Of a DNA stretch of 48,010 nucleotides, positions 7,382 to 15,853 are shown one piece after another (the first letter of the stretch is position 1; each line of letters opens with the position of its first letter). The notes under the pieces are model-generated. The model was given only the letters and a program-made list of their open reading frames with translations, searched no databases and was not told where the DNA came from. Both the position numbers and the translations under genes were made by a program. Origin of the DNA: Caldilineales bacterium (GTDB taxonomy: Bacteria; Chloroflexota; Anaerolineae; JAAEKA01). The stretch is from the NCBI GenBank assembly GCA_025055015.1, contig JANWYQ010000147.1:1-48010 (forward strand). The letters are read 5' to 3'.

Positions 7382-10195
7382 TCACACCTTCTCCATCTCG
7401 AACCAGTTCGGCCCTACCTCCATGTCCACCTTCAGCGCCGCGTCCAGGGGGTATGCGGCCTCCATGGTCTGCCGCACCAGAGGAGCGACGACGTCCAGCT
7501 CCTGGTCCGGCACCTCCAACACCAGCTCGTCGTGCACCTGCAAGAGCATCCGCGCGACCAGTCCCCGCTCCCGCAAGGCTGCGTGCAGCCGCACCATGGC
7601 GATCTTGATGATGTCGGCCGCAGTGCCCTGGATGGGATGGTTGATGGCCGCGCGCTCGGCCTGCTGCCGCTCGGCCTGGCCGCCGCTGCGGTTCTTCAGG
7701 ATGGGGAAGTAGCGGCGCCGGCCCAGCAGCGTCTCCACGTAGCCCTGCTCGTAGGCCTTGCGGATGGTCTCGTCCACGTAGCGGCGAATGCCGGGGTAGG
7801 TCCTGAAATACGCGTCCAAGAAGGCCTGGGCCTCGCCCCGGCTCAGGTTGGTGCGGCTGGAGAGGCCGTAGGCGCTGACGCCGTAGCTGGTGGCGAAGTT
7901 GACCATCTTGGCGATGCTGCGCTGCTCCGGCGTCACCTGCTCCGGCGGCACGCCGTAGATGATGGCCGCCGTGGTGCGGTGGATGTCGGCGCCGGCGCGG
8001 AAGGCGGCCAACATGTTCTGATCCTGAGAGATGTGGGCCAGGATGCGCAGCTCCACCTGGGAGTAGTCGGCGGCCAACAGCTTGGCGCCCGGCGGCGCGA
8101 TGAACGCCCGGCGGATCTCCCGGCCCAGCTCGGTGCGCACGGGTATGTTCTGCAGGTTGGGGTTGCTGCTGCTCAGCCGGCCCGTCTCGGCGCCCGTCTG
8201 GTTGAAGCTGGTGTGCACGCGGCCGGTGCGCGGGTTCACCATGGTCGGCAGCGCGTCCACGTAGGTGCTCAGCAGCTTGCTGATCTGCCGATGCTCCAGA
8301 ATCAGATCAATCACCGGGTGCAGGCCGCGGAAGCCCTCCAGCACGCCGGCCGCGGTGGAGTAGTGGCCCGACTGGGTCTTCTTCAAGCCGGCCGTGGGCA
8401 GGCCCAGGGTGCCGAAGAGCACGTCGGAGAGCTGCTGGGTGGAGTTGATGTTGAAGGAGTAGCCCACCAAGCGGTAGATCTCCGCCTCGATCTCCCCCAG
8501 CCGGCGGCGCAGGTCGGCCGACATCTGCTGCAGGAAGGGCACGTCCAGCAGCACACCCGCCATCTGCATGTCCACCAGCACGGGCACCAGGGGCATCTCC
8601 ACCTCGCGGAAGAGCCGGGTCAGCGCTAGGTCGTCCAGGTCCTTGCGCAGCAGCGGCACCAGGCGCCAGGTCATGTCCGTGTCGGCCGCGGCGTAGCGGG
8701 CGGCGGCTGCGATGGGCACCGTGTCCATGGTGCCCTGGTTCTTGCCGGAGCCGATCAGGTCCGTGATGGGGGTCATGTCCACCCCCAGCCGCTGCCAGGC
8801 CAGGTTCTTCAGCCCCAGGTTGCGGCTGGCAGGGTCAATCAGCCACTGGGCGATCATGGTGTCGAAGAGCGGCCCGCCGACGCGGATGCCGTGGCGCAGC
8901 AGCAGGGTTAGGTCGTACTCCGCGTTGTGGGCCGCCTTCTCGCTCCCCTCGCCCTCCAGCACCGGCTTCAGCGCCGTCAGCACCACCGGCAGAGGCAGCT
9001 GAGACATGCCAACGGTCGCCGGCGAGCCGGCCATGGTCCGTTGGCCATCGGCCGTCGACAGTTTATGTCCCACCGGGATGTAGGCCGACTGTCCCTCGCC
9101 CCAGGCCACGGCAATGCCCACCAGCTCCGCCTGCTGCGCGTCCACCGCCGTGGTCTCGGTGTCGAAGGCGATTAGCTCGGCGGACTGCAGCGTGCGCACC
9201 AGGCGGTCCAGCGCCTCCTGGGTGTTCACGATGGGGTAGGGCGACGGCTCGGCCGCAGCCTCGGCCGGCGCCTCCTCACCGAAGAGGGCGAGCTGGCCGG
9301 AGGGCGCAGCAGCGGGCGGCGCTGCGCGAGTGCTGGGCGGCAGCCGGTCCATCAGCGTCCGGAACTCCAGCTCGCGGAAGAGCTCTGTCACCTCGGCCTG
9401 GTCGTAATCGTGCAGCCGGCACGCCTCCAGGTCCAAGGCCACGCCCGGCACGTCGGTGACGATGGTCACCAGCCGCTTGCTGAGAAAGGCCGCCTCGCGG
9501 CCCTGGGCCAGCGCCTCCTGCACCCGCTTGGGCGTCACCTCGTCCAGGTGGTCGTAGATCCCCTCCAGGCTGCCGTAGGTCTGCACCAAGGTGGTCGCGG
9601 TCTTCTCGCCGATGCCCTTGACCCCCGGCACGTTGTCGGAGGTGTCGCCCAGCAGCGCCTTCAGGTCAATGAGCTGCCGCGGGGCCAGCCCCCACCGCTC
9701 CCGCACCGTCTCCGGCGTGTAGACGATGACGTCGCTGAACTTGCGGCCGCTGGTGAGCACGTGCACCCGGTCGGTGACGCACTGCACGATGTCCCGGTCG
9801 CCGGTGACGATCAGGGTCTCCACGCCCTGGGCCTCCGCCTGCTTGGCCAAGGTGCCCAGCACGTCGTCCGCCTCGTAGCCGTCCCGGGTGAAGATGGGGA
9901 TGTTCAGCGCCTCCACCACCTGCTGGATGCGGTCCACCTGGTGGGCCAGGTCGTCGGGCATGCGCTCCCGGTGCCCCTTGTAGTCCGGGAACTGCTCGTG
10001 GCGAAAGGTCTTGCCTACGTCAAAGGCCACGGCCACGTAGTCCGGCTGCTGCTCCTTGAGCACGTTCAGCAGCATGGAAACGAAGCCGTAGGTGGCGTTG
10101 GTGGGCTCGCCGCTGCGGGTGGCCATGTTCGCGGGCAGGGCGTGGTAGGCCCGAAACGCCAGCGAGTGGCCGTCAATGAGAAGAAGTTTAGGCAT
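7382..10195 (-). CDS. polA: DNA polymerase I
   Basis: Predicted 937 residues with all three domains. The 5' nuclease covers about 1-290 (LLIDGHSLAFRAYHAL; TGDRD at 131-135; GDTSDNVPGVKGIG). The 3'-5' exonuclease appears intact, with D345/E347 in FDTET, D428 in NAEYD and Y501/D505 in YAAAD. In the polymerase domain motif A has D710 (AADYSQVELR), motif B has K763, F767 and Y771 (AKMVNFATSYG), and motif C is VHDE with D889/E890. Proofreading therefore looks functional, unlike in Taq polymerase. The enzyme fills gaps in repair and removes Okazaki primers. Its ATG lies inside the last codons of the upstream small gene (8-nt overlap), so translation is probably coupled. Confidence 0.97.
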   Translation of the reverse strand: MPKLLLIDGHSLAFRAYHALPANMATRSGEPTNATYGFVSMLLNVLKEQQPDYVAVAFDVGKTFRHEQFPDYKGHRERMPDDLAHQVDRIQQVVEALNIPIFTRDGYEADDVLGTLAKQAEAQGVETLIVTGDRDIVQCVTDRVHVLTSGRKFSDVIVYTPETVRERWGLAPRQLIDLKALLGDTSDNVPGVKGIGEKTATTLVQTYGSLEGIYDHLDEVTPKRVQEALAQGREAAFLSKRLVTIVTDVPGVALDLEACRLHDYDQAEVTELFRELEFRTLMDRLPPSTRAAPPAAAPSGQLALFGEEAPAEAAAEPSPYPIVNTQEALDRLVRTLQSAELIAFDTETTAVDAQQAELVGIAVAWGEGQSAYIPVGHKLSTADGQRTMAGSPATVGMSQLPLPVVLTALKPVLEGEGSEKAAHNAEYDLTLLLRHGIRVGGPLFDTMIAQWLIDPASRNLGLKNLAWQRLGVDMTPITDLIGSGKNQGTMDTVPIAAAARYAAADTDMTWRLVPLLRKDLDDLALTRLFREVEMPLVPVLVDMQMAGVLLDVPFLQQMSADLRRRLGEIEAEIYRLVGYSFNINSTQQLSDVLFGTLGLPTAGLKKTQSGHYSTAAGVLEGFRGLHPVIDLILEHRQISKLLSTYVDALPTMVNPRTGRVHTSFNQTGAETGRLSSSNPNLQNIPVRTELGREIRRAFIAPPGAKLLAADYSQVELRILAHISQDQNMLAAFRAGADIHRTTAAIIYGVPPEQVTPEQRSIAKMVNFATSYGVSAYGLSSRTNLSRGEAQAFLDAYFRTYPGIRRYVDETIRKAYEQGYVETLLGRRRYFPILKNRSGGQAERQQAERAAINHPIQGTAADIIKIAMVRLHAALRERGLVARMLLQVHDELVLEVPDQELDVVAPLVRQTMEAAYPLDAALKVDMEVGPNWFEMEKV

Positions 10196-10412
10196 GAATC
10201 TCCACCTCTCCCCTCGCCACCAGCTCCTGCACCTGGGGCACGTTGGCGATGTCCGGGGTCATGCGGAAGCTGCGGCCGGCGTCCAGGCGGAAGTAGCCGG
10301 TGGGGAGGTCGAGGAGGATGTTGCGGTTGGTCTTGTTGCGCACGGTGACGAATTTCTCCGGGTCCCAGTCTCGCTCCAGCTGGCCGCGCTTGCGTCTCTT
10401 GAACACGGGCAT
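10188..10412 (-). CDS. Small basic protein encoded ahead of polA
   Basis: Predicted 74 residues with a very basic start (KRRKRGQLERDW), then an NKTNRNILLDLPTGYFRLDAGRSFRMTP segment that looks like a small beta-domain. I do not recognise the family. The ATG at 10412 is chosen because AGGAGG sits 5 nt upstream; a GTG two codons earlier would overlap that site. Its last codons overlap the polA start. A strong promoter lies about 50 nt upstream, so it is the first gene of the polA transcript. A nucleic-acid-related role is a guess from charge and position only. Confidence 0.7.
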   Translation of the reverse strand: MPVFKRRKRGQLERDWDPEKFVTVRNKTNRNILLDLPTGYFRLDAGRSFRMTPDIANVPQVQELVARGEVEIHA

Positions 10413-10451
10413 ACACACCTCCTGATGTGAGAGCCTGAACGAACCAGCGCT

Positions 10452-10480
10452 ATTTTACTGCCGGAGAGACGGAAAGTCAA
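10452..10480 (-). promoter_or_regulatory. Promoter of the small protein-polA operon
   Basis: On the minus strand TTGACT, 17 nt, TAAAAT (five of six matches in each box). It lies back to back with the promoter of the DksA-like gene. Confidence 0.8.
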
Positions 10481-10514
10481 TCGTTGTGGCGAAGATGGGC
10501 CCTCTGCTTGCTGA

Positions 10515-10543
10515 TTGACAGTTGCGCTCAGTCAAGGTATACT
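10515..10543 (+). promoter_or_regulatory. Promoter of the DksA/TraR-like gene
   Basis: TTGACA, 17 nt, TATACT: a perfect -35 box, optimal spacing and a strong -10 box. The transcript should start near 10550, about 60 nt before the gene. Confidence 0.85.
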
Positions 10544-10608
10544 GGGTGCGTGCAAAGGAGCACAACAAACGGCCGCGCAGTCTTACCCCAACAGAACGGA
10601 GCGTCGCA

Positions 10609-10992
10609 ATGACACAGGATCCAACCACTGTGCGCCACCGGCTCGAGGCAGAGCTGCGAGAAGCAGAACAGGAGCTCCAAGAACTGGAGCTGCAGCTAGA
10701 GCACACCAAACCAGAGTTTGGCCTGGGCACGGGCAGCACAGGTTTTGACGAGTGGGAAGTGAACATGTTGCGCCGCGACACGGTGATGGCTCGCATCGAA
10801 GCGCTGCGCAGCGCCCTGGCGCGCCTAGAGGAGGACCAGTTCGGTCGCTGCGAGCGCTGCGGCGCCAAGATTGATCCCGAGCGCCTGGAAATCCTGCCCA
10901 CTACCACCCTGTGCGCGGAGTGCGCGCGGAAAGCCAGGTCCGAGGCGGCGCTTCCTGGCGCTGCTCGCAGTCGAGTGGGTCCCCGCCGGTGA
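10609..10992 (+). CDS. DksA/TraR C4-type zinc finger protein
   Basis: Predicted 127 residues. The first 75 residues form a helical, probably coiled-coil segment rich in Glu, Leu and Arg. The C-terminal part holds a four-cysteine zinc finger (CERCG, then LCAEC, spaced as in TraR/DksA). Such proteins insert into the RNA polymerase secondary channel or act as general stress proteins (DksA, YteA types). The coiled coil is shorter than in DksA, so true DksA activity is uncertain. The ATG at 10609 follows CGGAGC. A strong promoter precedes and a hairpin terminator follows, so it is monocistronic. It is divergent from the polA operon. Confidence 0.85.
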   Translation: MTQDPTTVRHRLEAELREAEQELQELELQLEHTKPEFGLGTGSTGFDEWEVNMLRRDTVMARIEALRSALARLEEDQFGRCERCGAKIDPERLEILPTTTLCAECARKARSEAALPGAARSRVGPRR

Positions 10993-11023
10993 GCCTATCT
11001 TTTCTCTTGACTTCCAGCCCTTG

Positions 11024-11051
11024 AAGCCCGACTCTCGACAGAGTCGGGCTT
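11024..11051 (+). terminator. Intrinsic terminator of the DksA-like gene
   Basis: A perfect 12-bp stem (AAGCCCGACTCT / AGAGTCGGGCTT) with a CGAC tetraloop starts about 30 nt after the stop codon. The T-tract after it is weak (CGCTGTTG). Confidence 0.7.
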
Positions 11052-11150
11052 CGCTGTTGAGGGGATGACACGGGGGGAAGACGCCAAAACGCTGCGCAGG
11101 CGGCGTCTCGGCAGGCCGGACCCTGCGGATGCCGTAAGGCTAGACACCGG

Positions 11151-12977
11151 CTAGCCTTCCCCTCGAGAGTCGTCGGGCGGAGCCGTTGGCCGCACGCGCA
11201 CCACCTGTTCCTCCCTCACGGTCACCATCCCCGGCCGCCCTCCCGGCGCGCCTCCCGGCGCGCGGCGGACGAACCGCCGACGAGCCACCATCACGTCCAC
11301 CCACGCCTCGCTGCGCCCCGCCGAATAGTAGGCCGCCAGCGCCGCAGCCTGGTGTAGGCTGGCCTCGCTCACCGGCCGCCCACCGCTGCGGATCACTACG
11401 TGCGCGCCCGGCCACCCCCGTGCGTGCAGCCACAGATCGTCGGGCTGAGCGACCTCGAAGGTGATGTGGTCGTTTTGGCGGCTGTTGCGCCCGACCAGCA
11501 CCTCGTAGCCCTCCGCCGTGGTGAAGCGCCTCGGCCCTTCGGCAGGAGGCGTCGGCTTGGCCCGCCGCGACGAGCGCGCCGACTTCTCGTCTAGGCCGGC
11601 CGCCGCCAAGGCTGCCCGAACGGCGTCTATCTCGCTGCGATTGCCGGCCATGGCCAGGTCGGCGGCGAGCTGGTCCAGGTAGGCCAGATCGGCCTCCAGC
11701 TGCTCCAGCCGGGGGCCGGCCAAGGCCGCGGCTCGCTGCGCCTTGCGATAGCGCTTGAAGTAGGCCGCTGCGTTCTCGGCCGGGGAAAGGGCCGGGTCGA
11801 GAGCGACCTCGGCGCCACCGGCCTCCTCGGGCAGCCGGAGCACCTGCTGCCCCGGCTGGACCTGCGCGGCCAGGGCCAGGATCCACTGGCCCGCGGACCG
11901 CAGCGCCTCGATCTCGGCCTCGGGCAACAGCTCACGACGGATCGCCTCTCGCCGGCGGCGCAGCCGGTCGCGCGCCCGCTGCAGGGCTGCCGCCACCTGT
12001 CGGCGGGCAACGGCGTAGGCGTCCCCCTCGGCCGCCAGCGCTGCGTCGTAGTAGCGCTGAGCCGCCGCGCTGATGCTCTCCACGGCCTGTAGGCCGCTCA
12101 GACCGGGCCCCGCCCGGTGCCACAGGGGGTAGGGCGCGAAGGCGGCCGGCCGACCGTCGGGCTCCAGGGCTAGGCAGGGCTGCCAAGCGCCCGTCTCCAA
12201 CGTCGTCACCAGCTCCCGAACGGCCCACAGCACCGGCTCCGGCGCGGCCACTCGGTCCACCGGGGCCTGAGCGTCGCCGGTAGCCCGCCATAGGACCTCG
12301 CGCGCCACCAAGGGGCTGAAGCCCTGGAGCCCCTGCACCAGCCGGCGCCAAGCGGGCTCGTCAGGCGTCGCCTCGGCCAACAGGCGGCGCAGGTCCTCCA
12401 ACGTCAGCCGGTCGGGGGCGATGCCGGGCGGCGGCGGCAGCGGGTCGTAAAGTCGGCCCGGCAGCAGGACGCGGCCGCTGCCCTCCGGGGACGCCGCGTC
12501 TGGGCCGGAGAGGTGAACCCCCGTCATGACGCGCCACGGCCCGCCCGGCCAGGCGCCGGCGCCGGGGTCCGTGGACGCCTCGGCGGGCCGCAACAGCAGC
12601 AGGTTGGCCCGCCGGCCGATCAGCTCGGCCACCAGCCGCGTCGCGCCATGCTCTGGGTGGACAAACTGCAGCGCGATCACCCGTTCCCACGGCGGCCGGA
12701 CCACCTCCCCAAGGGTAGCCCCCCGCAGCCACTTGCGCGCCATCTGCAACAACGGCGAAGGCGTGTCCACCCCTCGGCGCGGGCGGTCGCTCAACAGGTG
12801 CAGCCGGGGCCACTGCCGATTGGCCGAGGCCAGCAGGTAGCGACGCCGGCCGCGGGCGTACACCTCCAGGGCCAGGCTCTCCTCGTCCACCTGGACCACC
12901 TGCTGCACGCGGCCACCCAGGATCGTCTCTCTCAGCTCGTCGGCAACCGCCGCCGCAGTCCAGGCGTCGAAGCTCAC
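11151..12977 (-). CDS. rqcH: NFACT family protein, RqcH-like ribosome quality control factor
   Basis: Predicted 608 residues. An N-terminal NFACT-N domain covers about 1-250, with FDAWTAAAVADELRETILGGRV and ELIGRRANLLLL. A helical coiled-coil middle covers about 280-430, and a C-terminal NFACT-R (DUF814) domain about 450-570 (VGRNSRQNDHITF, DDLWLHARGWPGAHVVI). RqcH binds obstructed 50S subunits and recruits tRNA-Ala to add C-terminal alanine tails. The Asp-Arg pair needed for that in Bacillus appears here as Glu98-Arg99. The start is GTG at 12977, whose GTGA overlaps the TGA of the acetyltransferase gene, implying translational coupling. Older annotations call this family fibronectin-binding protein. 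Confidence 0.85.
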   Translation of the reverse strand: MSFDAWTAAAVADELRETILGGRVQQVVQVDEESLALEVYARGRRRYLLASANRQWPRLHLLSDRPRRGVDTPSPLLQMARKWLRGATLGEVVRPPWERVIALQFVHPEHGATRLVAELIGRRANLLLLRPAEASTDPGAGAWPGGPWRVMTGVHLSGPDAASPEGSGRVLLPGRLYDPLPPPPGIAPDRLTLEDLRRLLAEATPDEPAWRRLVQGLQGFSPLVAREVLWRATGDAQAPVDRVAAPEPVLWAVRELVTTLETGAWQPCLALEPDGRPAAFAPYPLWHRAGPGLSGLQAVESISAAAQRYYDAALAAEGDAYAVARRQVAAALQRARDRLRRRREAIRRELLPEAEIEALRSAGQWILALAAQVQPGQQVLRLPEEAGGAEVALDPALSPAENAAAYFKRYRKAQRAAALAGPRLEQLEADLAYLDQLAADLAMAGNRSEIDAVRAALAAAGLDEKSARSSRRAKPTPPAEGPRRFTTAEGYEVLVGRNSRQNDHITFEVAQPDDLWLHARGWPGAHVVIRSGGRPVSEASLHQAAALAAYYSAGRSEAWVDVMVARRRFVRRAPGGAPGGRPGMVTVREEQVVRVRPTAPPDDSRGEG

Positions 12978-13843
12978 AGGCCCTCCGTCGCCTCGTCCAG
13001 CGACCACGCCAACACGGGCACTCGGCGGCCGATCCGCCGGAAGCCGAAGCCCTCGTACAGGCGCAAGGAGGCGAGGTTGCTCTCCTGGGTGTTCACGGAG
13101 ACCGCACGCGCGCCGCTGGCGCTGCAGAAGGCCAGGCCTGCGTTGAGCAGGGTGCGGCCGATACCGCGGCCCTGCACATCGGGGTGCACGGCCAGGCGAA
13201 TGATCTGCCCCTCGCGGCCGAGGACATCGGCGCACAGGTAGCCCAACAGCTGCTCGCCCTGGGTGGCAACCACGAAATAGCCGGTGGTCACCATCAGCTC
13301 GATGAGCTCGCCGCTGGCCAGTCGGTAGGGAGGGTCGAAGGCGGCCTCGTCCAGGCGGGTCACAGAGGGTAGGTCATCTGCGGCCACGCTGCGCACGGCG
13401 ATGTCCGGCCCGTCGGCCAAGGCCAGCGGCCGGGGATGGCGCTCCAGGGTGATAATCCAGTCCATGCGCCGGAAGCCGGCCCGCAGCAGGGGCGGCGCTA
13501 GCCACAGGGCCGTCCCGTACACCGCCAGGTGGTCGAAGCGGCGACGCCGCAGTTGATCAGCCAAGGCCGGCAGCAAGGCCCCCAGCACGTCGTCGGCGCG
13601 CCAGCCGTCGGCCACGGCCGCCCCGCGCAAGAAGGCCCACGGGTGGCGGCCGGCGGTGGCGCACAACAAGCCCACAGGCTGGCCGTGGCGCGACCTGGCC
13701 CACACGCAAGCGCTCGCGCTCAGCAGGTGCGGCAGGTCCTCCCGGCCAAAGGCCGCAAAGCCGCGGCGCACGGTGTACAACAGGCTCTGGAGCGCCGGCC
13801 GATCGTGGGCAGTTGCCAGGTGGACAGACAGCTGGGGCGACAT
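12974..13843 (-). CDS. GNAT family N-acetyltransferase
   Basis: Predicted 289 residues. The C-terminal half is a complete GNAT domain with the acetyl-CoA-binding motif VHPDVQGRGIGRTLL, then VNTQESNLASLRLYEGFGF (motif B). The N-terminal half looks like a degenerate second GNAT fold lacking the Q/R-x-x-G-x-G loop. The substrate is unknown. Its stop overlaps the GTG start of rqcH, so the two are made together; a role on ribosomal or nascent-chain substrates is only a guess from that link. The leader is short (about 10 nt), with AAAGG before the ATG. Confidence 0.85.
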   Translation of the reverse strand: MSPQLSVHLATAHDRPALQSLLYTVRRGFAAFGREDLPHLLSASACVWARSRHGQPVGLLCATAGRHPWAFLRGAAVADGWRADDVLGALLPALADQLRRRRFDHLAVYGTALWLAPPLLRAGFRRMDWIITLERHPRPLALADGPDIAVRSVAADDLPSVTRLDEAAFDPPYRLASGELIELMVTTGYFVVATQGEQLLGYLCADVLGREGQIIRLAVHPDVQGRGIGRTLLNAGLAFCSASGARAVSVNTQESNLASLRLYEGFGFRRIGRRVPVLAWSLDEATEGL

Positions 13844-13859
13844 GGCGACCTTTGCCGCC

Positions 13860-13888
13860 AGTATGCCACAGGCCTAGGGCGGCGTCAA
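13860..13888 (-). promoter_or_regulatory. Promoter of the GNAT-rqcH operon
   Basis: On the minus strand TTGACG, 17 nt, CATACT. The predicted transcript start near 13853 leaves a leader of about 10 nt. Confidence 0.7.
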
Positions 13889-13967
13889 GGCCCCCTCCGG
13901 CGGCCGCGGCCTCGGCCCTTGTAGCTCGCAGGCTGGGCTCGGCGCCGGCCAGACCGCGGCCAAGGGC

Positions 13968-13996
13968 TTGACACCGCAGCCAGGCGGTGATACAAC
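13968..13996 (+). promoter_or_regulatory. Promoter of acyP-pcm
   Basis: TTGACA, 17 nt, TACAAC. The perfect -35 box compensates for a four-of-six -10 box. It ends 26 nt before the acylphosphatase ATG. Confidence 0.7.
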
Positions 13997-14022
13997 ATAA
14001 GCAGGTCAACCAGGAGGTGGAT

Positions 14023-14301
14023 ATGCCCAACGTGCGCGCGCATGTGTTCGTGAGCGGTCATGTCCAGGGCGTGTTCTTTCGTGACACCACTCGGCGTCAG
14101 GCGCTGGCGCGCGGGGTAACCGGCTGGGTGCGCAACCTGTGGGATGGCCGCGTAGAGGCGGTGTTCGAGGGCGATGAGCAAGCGGTGCAGGAGATGGTGG
14201 CCTGGTGCCACCAGGGGCCGCCCCACGCCTACGTCACCGACGTGCAGGTTTCCTATGAGCCGTACACCGGCGAGTTCGCTACCTTTCGCGTGACCTACTG
14301 A
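14023..14301 (+). CDS. acyP: Acylphosphatase
   Basis: Predicted 92 residues, the standard size. It hydrolyses carboxyl-phosphate bonds such as those in acetyl-phosphate or carbamoyl-phosphate. The active-site motif GHVQGVFFR supplies the phosphate-binding loop and catalytic Arg, and the catalytic Asn sits in GWVRNLWDGRVEAVFEG. AGGAGG lies 5 nt before the ATG at 14023. The stop is one base from the pcm start, so the two form an operon. Confidence 0.95.
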   Translation: MPNVRAHVFVSGHVQGVFFRDTTRRQALARGVTGWVRNLWDGRVEAVFEGDEQAVQEMVAWCHQGPPHAYVTDVQVSYEPYTGEFATFRVTY

Positions 14302-14302
14302 G

Positions 14303-14986
14303 ATGTCGCTGTTCGACCGCTTCTTCGGCAACGGCGTGCCCAACGGCATGGACTTCGAGGAACAACGCCGCTGGATGGTGGAACACCAGCTGCGCGAGTG
14401 GGGGATCAGCGACCCGCGCGTGCTGGACGCCATGGGCCGCGTCCCGCGCGAGCTGTTCGTGCCGCCGGAGTACCGCGAGTCGGCCTACTACGACGGCGCC
14501 CTTCCCATCGGCGAGGGACAAACCATCTCCCAGCCCTACGTGGTAGCCCACATGACTATGATGCTGGAGCTAAAGGGACACGAGAAGGTGCTGGAGGTCG
14601 GCACCGGCTCCGGCTACCAGGCGGCAGTGCTCAGCCTGCTGGCGCGGGAGGTGCACACCATCGAGCGCATCCCTCGGTTGGCGGAGCGGGCTCGACAGGT
14701 GCTGGTGGACGAGCTCAAGCTCACCAACGTGCACTTCCACATCGGCGACGGCAGCAAGGGCTGGCCCGAGGCGGCGCCCTACGATGCCATCTTGGTCACG
14801 TGCGCCAGTCCCACCATCCCCCCTCCCCTGATCGAGCAGCTAGCGCCGGGCGGCCGCATGGTGATCCCGGTGGGCCCAAGAGGCCTGCAGGAGCTGGTGT
14901 TGGTGCGCAAGGAGGACAGCAAGGTGAGCCAGGAGAAGCGGGCGCCGGTGGCCTTCGTGCCCATGATCGGGGAATACGGCTGGTAG
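14303..14986 (+). CDS. pcm: Protein-L-isoaspartate O-methyltransferase
   Basis: Predicted 227 residues. It methylates isoaspartyl residues of aged proteins using S-adenosylmethionine so they can revert to aspartate. Family marks are PRELFVPPEYRESAYYDGALPIGEGQTISQPYVVAHM, including the conserved GQTISQP, the SAM motif VLEVGTGSGYQAAVL, and GDGSKGWPEAAPYDAI. The N-terminus is a little longer than in E. coli, and an internal ATG at codon 16 is a possible alternative start. It starts one base after acyP. Confidence 0.95.
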   Translation: MSLFDRFFGNGVPNGMDFEEQRRWMVEHQLREWGISDPRVLDAMGRVPRELFVPPEYRESAYYDGALPIGEGQTISQPYVVAHMTMMLELKGHEKVLEVGTGSGYQAAVLSLLAREVHTIERIPRLAERARQVLVDELKLTNVHFHIGDGSKGWPEAAPYDAILVTCASPTIPPPLIEQLAPGGRMVIPVGPRGLQELVLVRKEDSKVSQEKRAPVAFVPMIGEYGW

Positions 14987-15038
14987 ACCCGCTCCACGCG
15001 GCCTGGCTTCGATCGGTTCCAAGCTTAGGAGGTGCGAC

Positions 15039-15356
15039 ATGGAAGAGCATCTCATCGGCCGGGTTACCCACTACTTCACGCGCCTGTGCGTAGCGGGGGT
15101 TGCGCTGTCCGACACCCTAGAGGCCGGCGACATCGTCCGCTTCCGCGGCAAACATACGGACTTGATCCAGCGCGCCACCTCGATCCAGCTTCACCACCTC
15201 CCGGTGCGCAAAGCAGAGGCAGGCCAGGAGGTGGGCGTGCTGGTGGACCGTCGGGTGCGGCCGGGCGACCGGGTGTATCGCTTAAGCGGACCAGACGCCG
15301 AGGCTCTGCTCCCCCGCGAGGAGTTGAACCTGCACGACCTCGATCTGGAGCGTTGA
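15039..15356 (+). CDS. Mini translation-elongation-factor-like protein (EF-Tu domain 2 fold)
   Basis: Predicted 105 residues. It resembles the stand-alone domain-2 beta-barrel proteins annotated as translation elongation factor-like: GRVTHYFTRLCVAGVALSDTLEAGDIVRF, then SIQLHHLPVRKAEAGQEVGVLVDRRVRPGDRVYR. There is no GTPase domain. The C-terminal 20 residues are acidic. AGGAGG sits 5 nt before the ATG. It lies 52 nt after pcm and could share its transcript. It is convergent with a NUDIX gene, with only 5 nt between the stops. Function is unknown. Confidence 0.8.
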   Translation: MEEHLIGRVTHYFTRLCVAGVALSDTLEAGDIVRFRGKHTDLIQRATSIQLHHLPVRKAEAGQEVGVLVDRRVRPGDRVYRLSGPDAEALLPREELNLHDLDLER

Positions 15357-15361
15357 CCCCT

Positions 15362-15823
15362 TCACTCGATGCGCCATCGCACCAGCTTCAGATCGGCGTC
15401 GTACTCGAACTTCATGGCGATGGGGCCGGGCGACCCATCCACCACGTAGGGGTAGAAGATCGCGTCTGCCTGCGGGATGGGAAGGTGGAGCACCTGGTCC
15501 ACGGGGATCCACGCCAGCTCCCCCTCGGCGCAGGGGACCACCTCTCCCGCTACCTCCCGCACCAGGTACACAAACATCAGCCACTGCCAGTCGGGCAACG
15601 GGGAGGTCTCGGTAACGATCAGGCGCAGCTCCGGCCGGCCGAGGGCCACCAGACCCGTCTCCTCGCGCAGCTCGCGCACGGCGCACTCCGCAGGCGACTC
15701 GTGAAGCTCGATCTTGCCGCCGGGAGCCGTCCACTGCCCCAGGTTGGGCTCCTTGAGGCGGCGCATCAGGAGCACCCGGTTGTCTTTTAGGGCGTAGACC
15801 AGGGTGGTTAGCTTGCGGGCCAA
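15362..15823 (-). CDS. NUDIX hydrolase, MutT-like
   Basis: Predicted 153 residues. The full Nudix box is present (GGKIELHESPAECAV then RELREETGL, matching Gx5Ex7REUxEExGU), so it hydrolyses a nucleoside diphosphate linked to another group. The N-terminus ARKLTTLVYALKDNRVLLMRR and the tail resemble 8-oxo-dGTP diphosphatase-type proteins, but substrate specificity cannot be read. I place the start at TTG 15823 because GGAGG lies 5 nt upstream; a GTG at 15835 would overlap that site. It lies 30 nt downstream of the propeller lipoprotein gene on the same strand. Confidence 0.85.
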   Translation of the reverse strand: MARKLTTLVYALKDNRVLLMRRLKEPNLGQWTAPGGKIELHESPAECAVRELREETGLVALGRPELRLIVTETSPLPDWQWLMFVYLVREVAGEVVPCAEGELAWIPVDQVLHLPIPQADAIFYPYVVDGSPGPIAMKFEYDADLKLVRWRIE

Positions 15824-15853
15824 GGCAGCCTCCACACGACGAACATCAGGGGA

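Noticed and set aside
12978..13235. Upstream extension of the NFACT protein
   Set aside because: It would lie out of frame over the acetyltransferase gene; the GTG at 12977 matches the family start and overlaps the stop codon.
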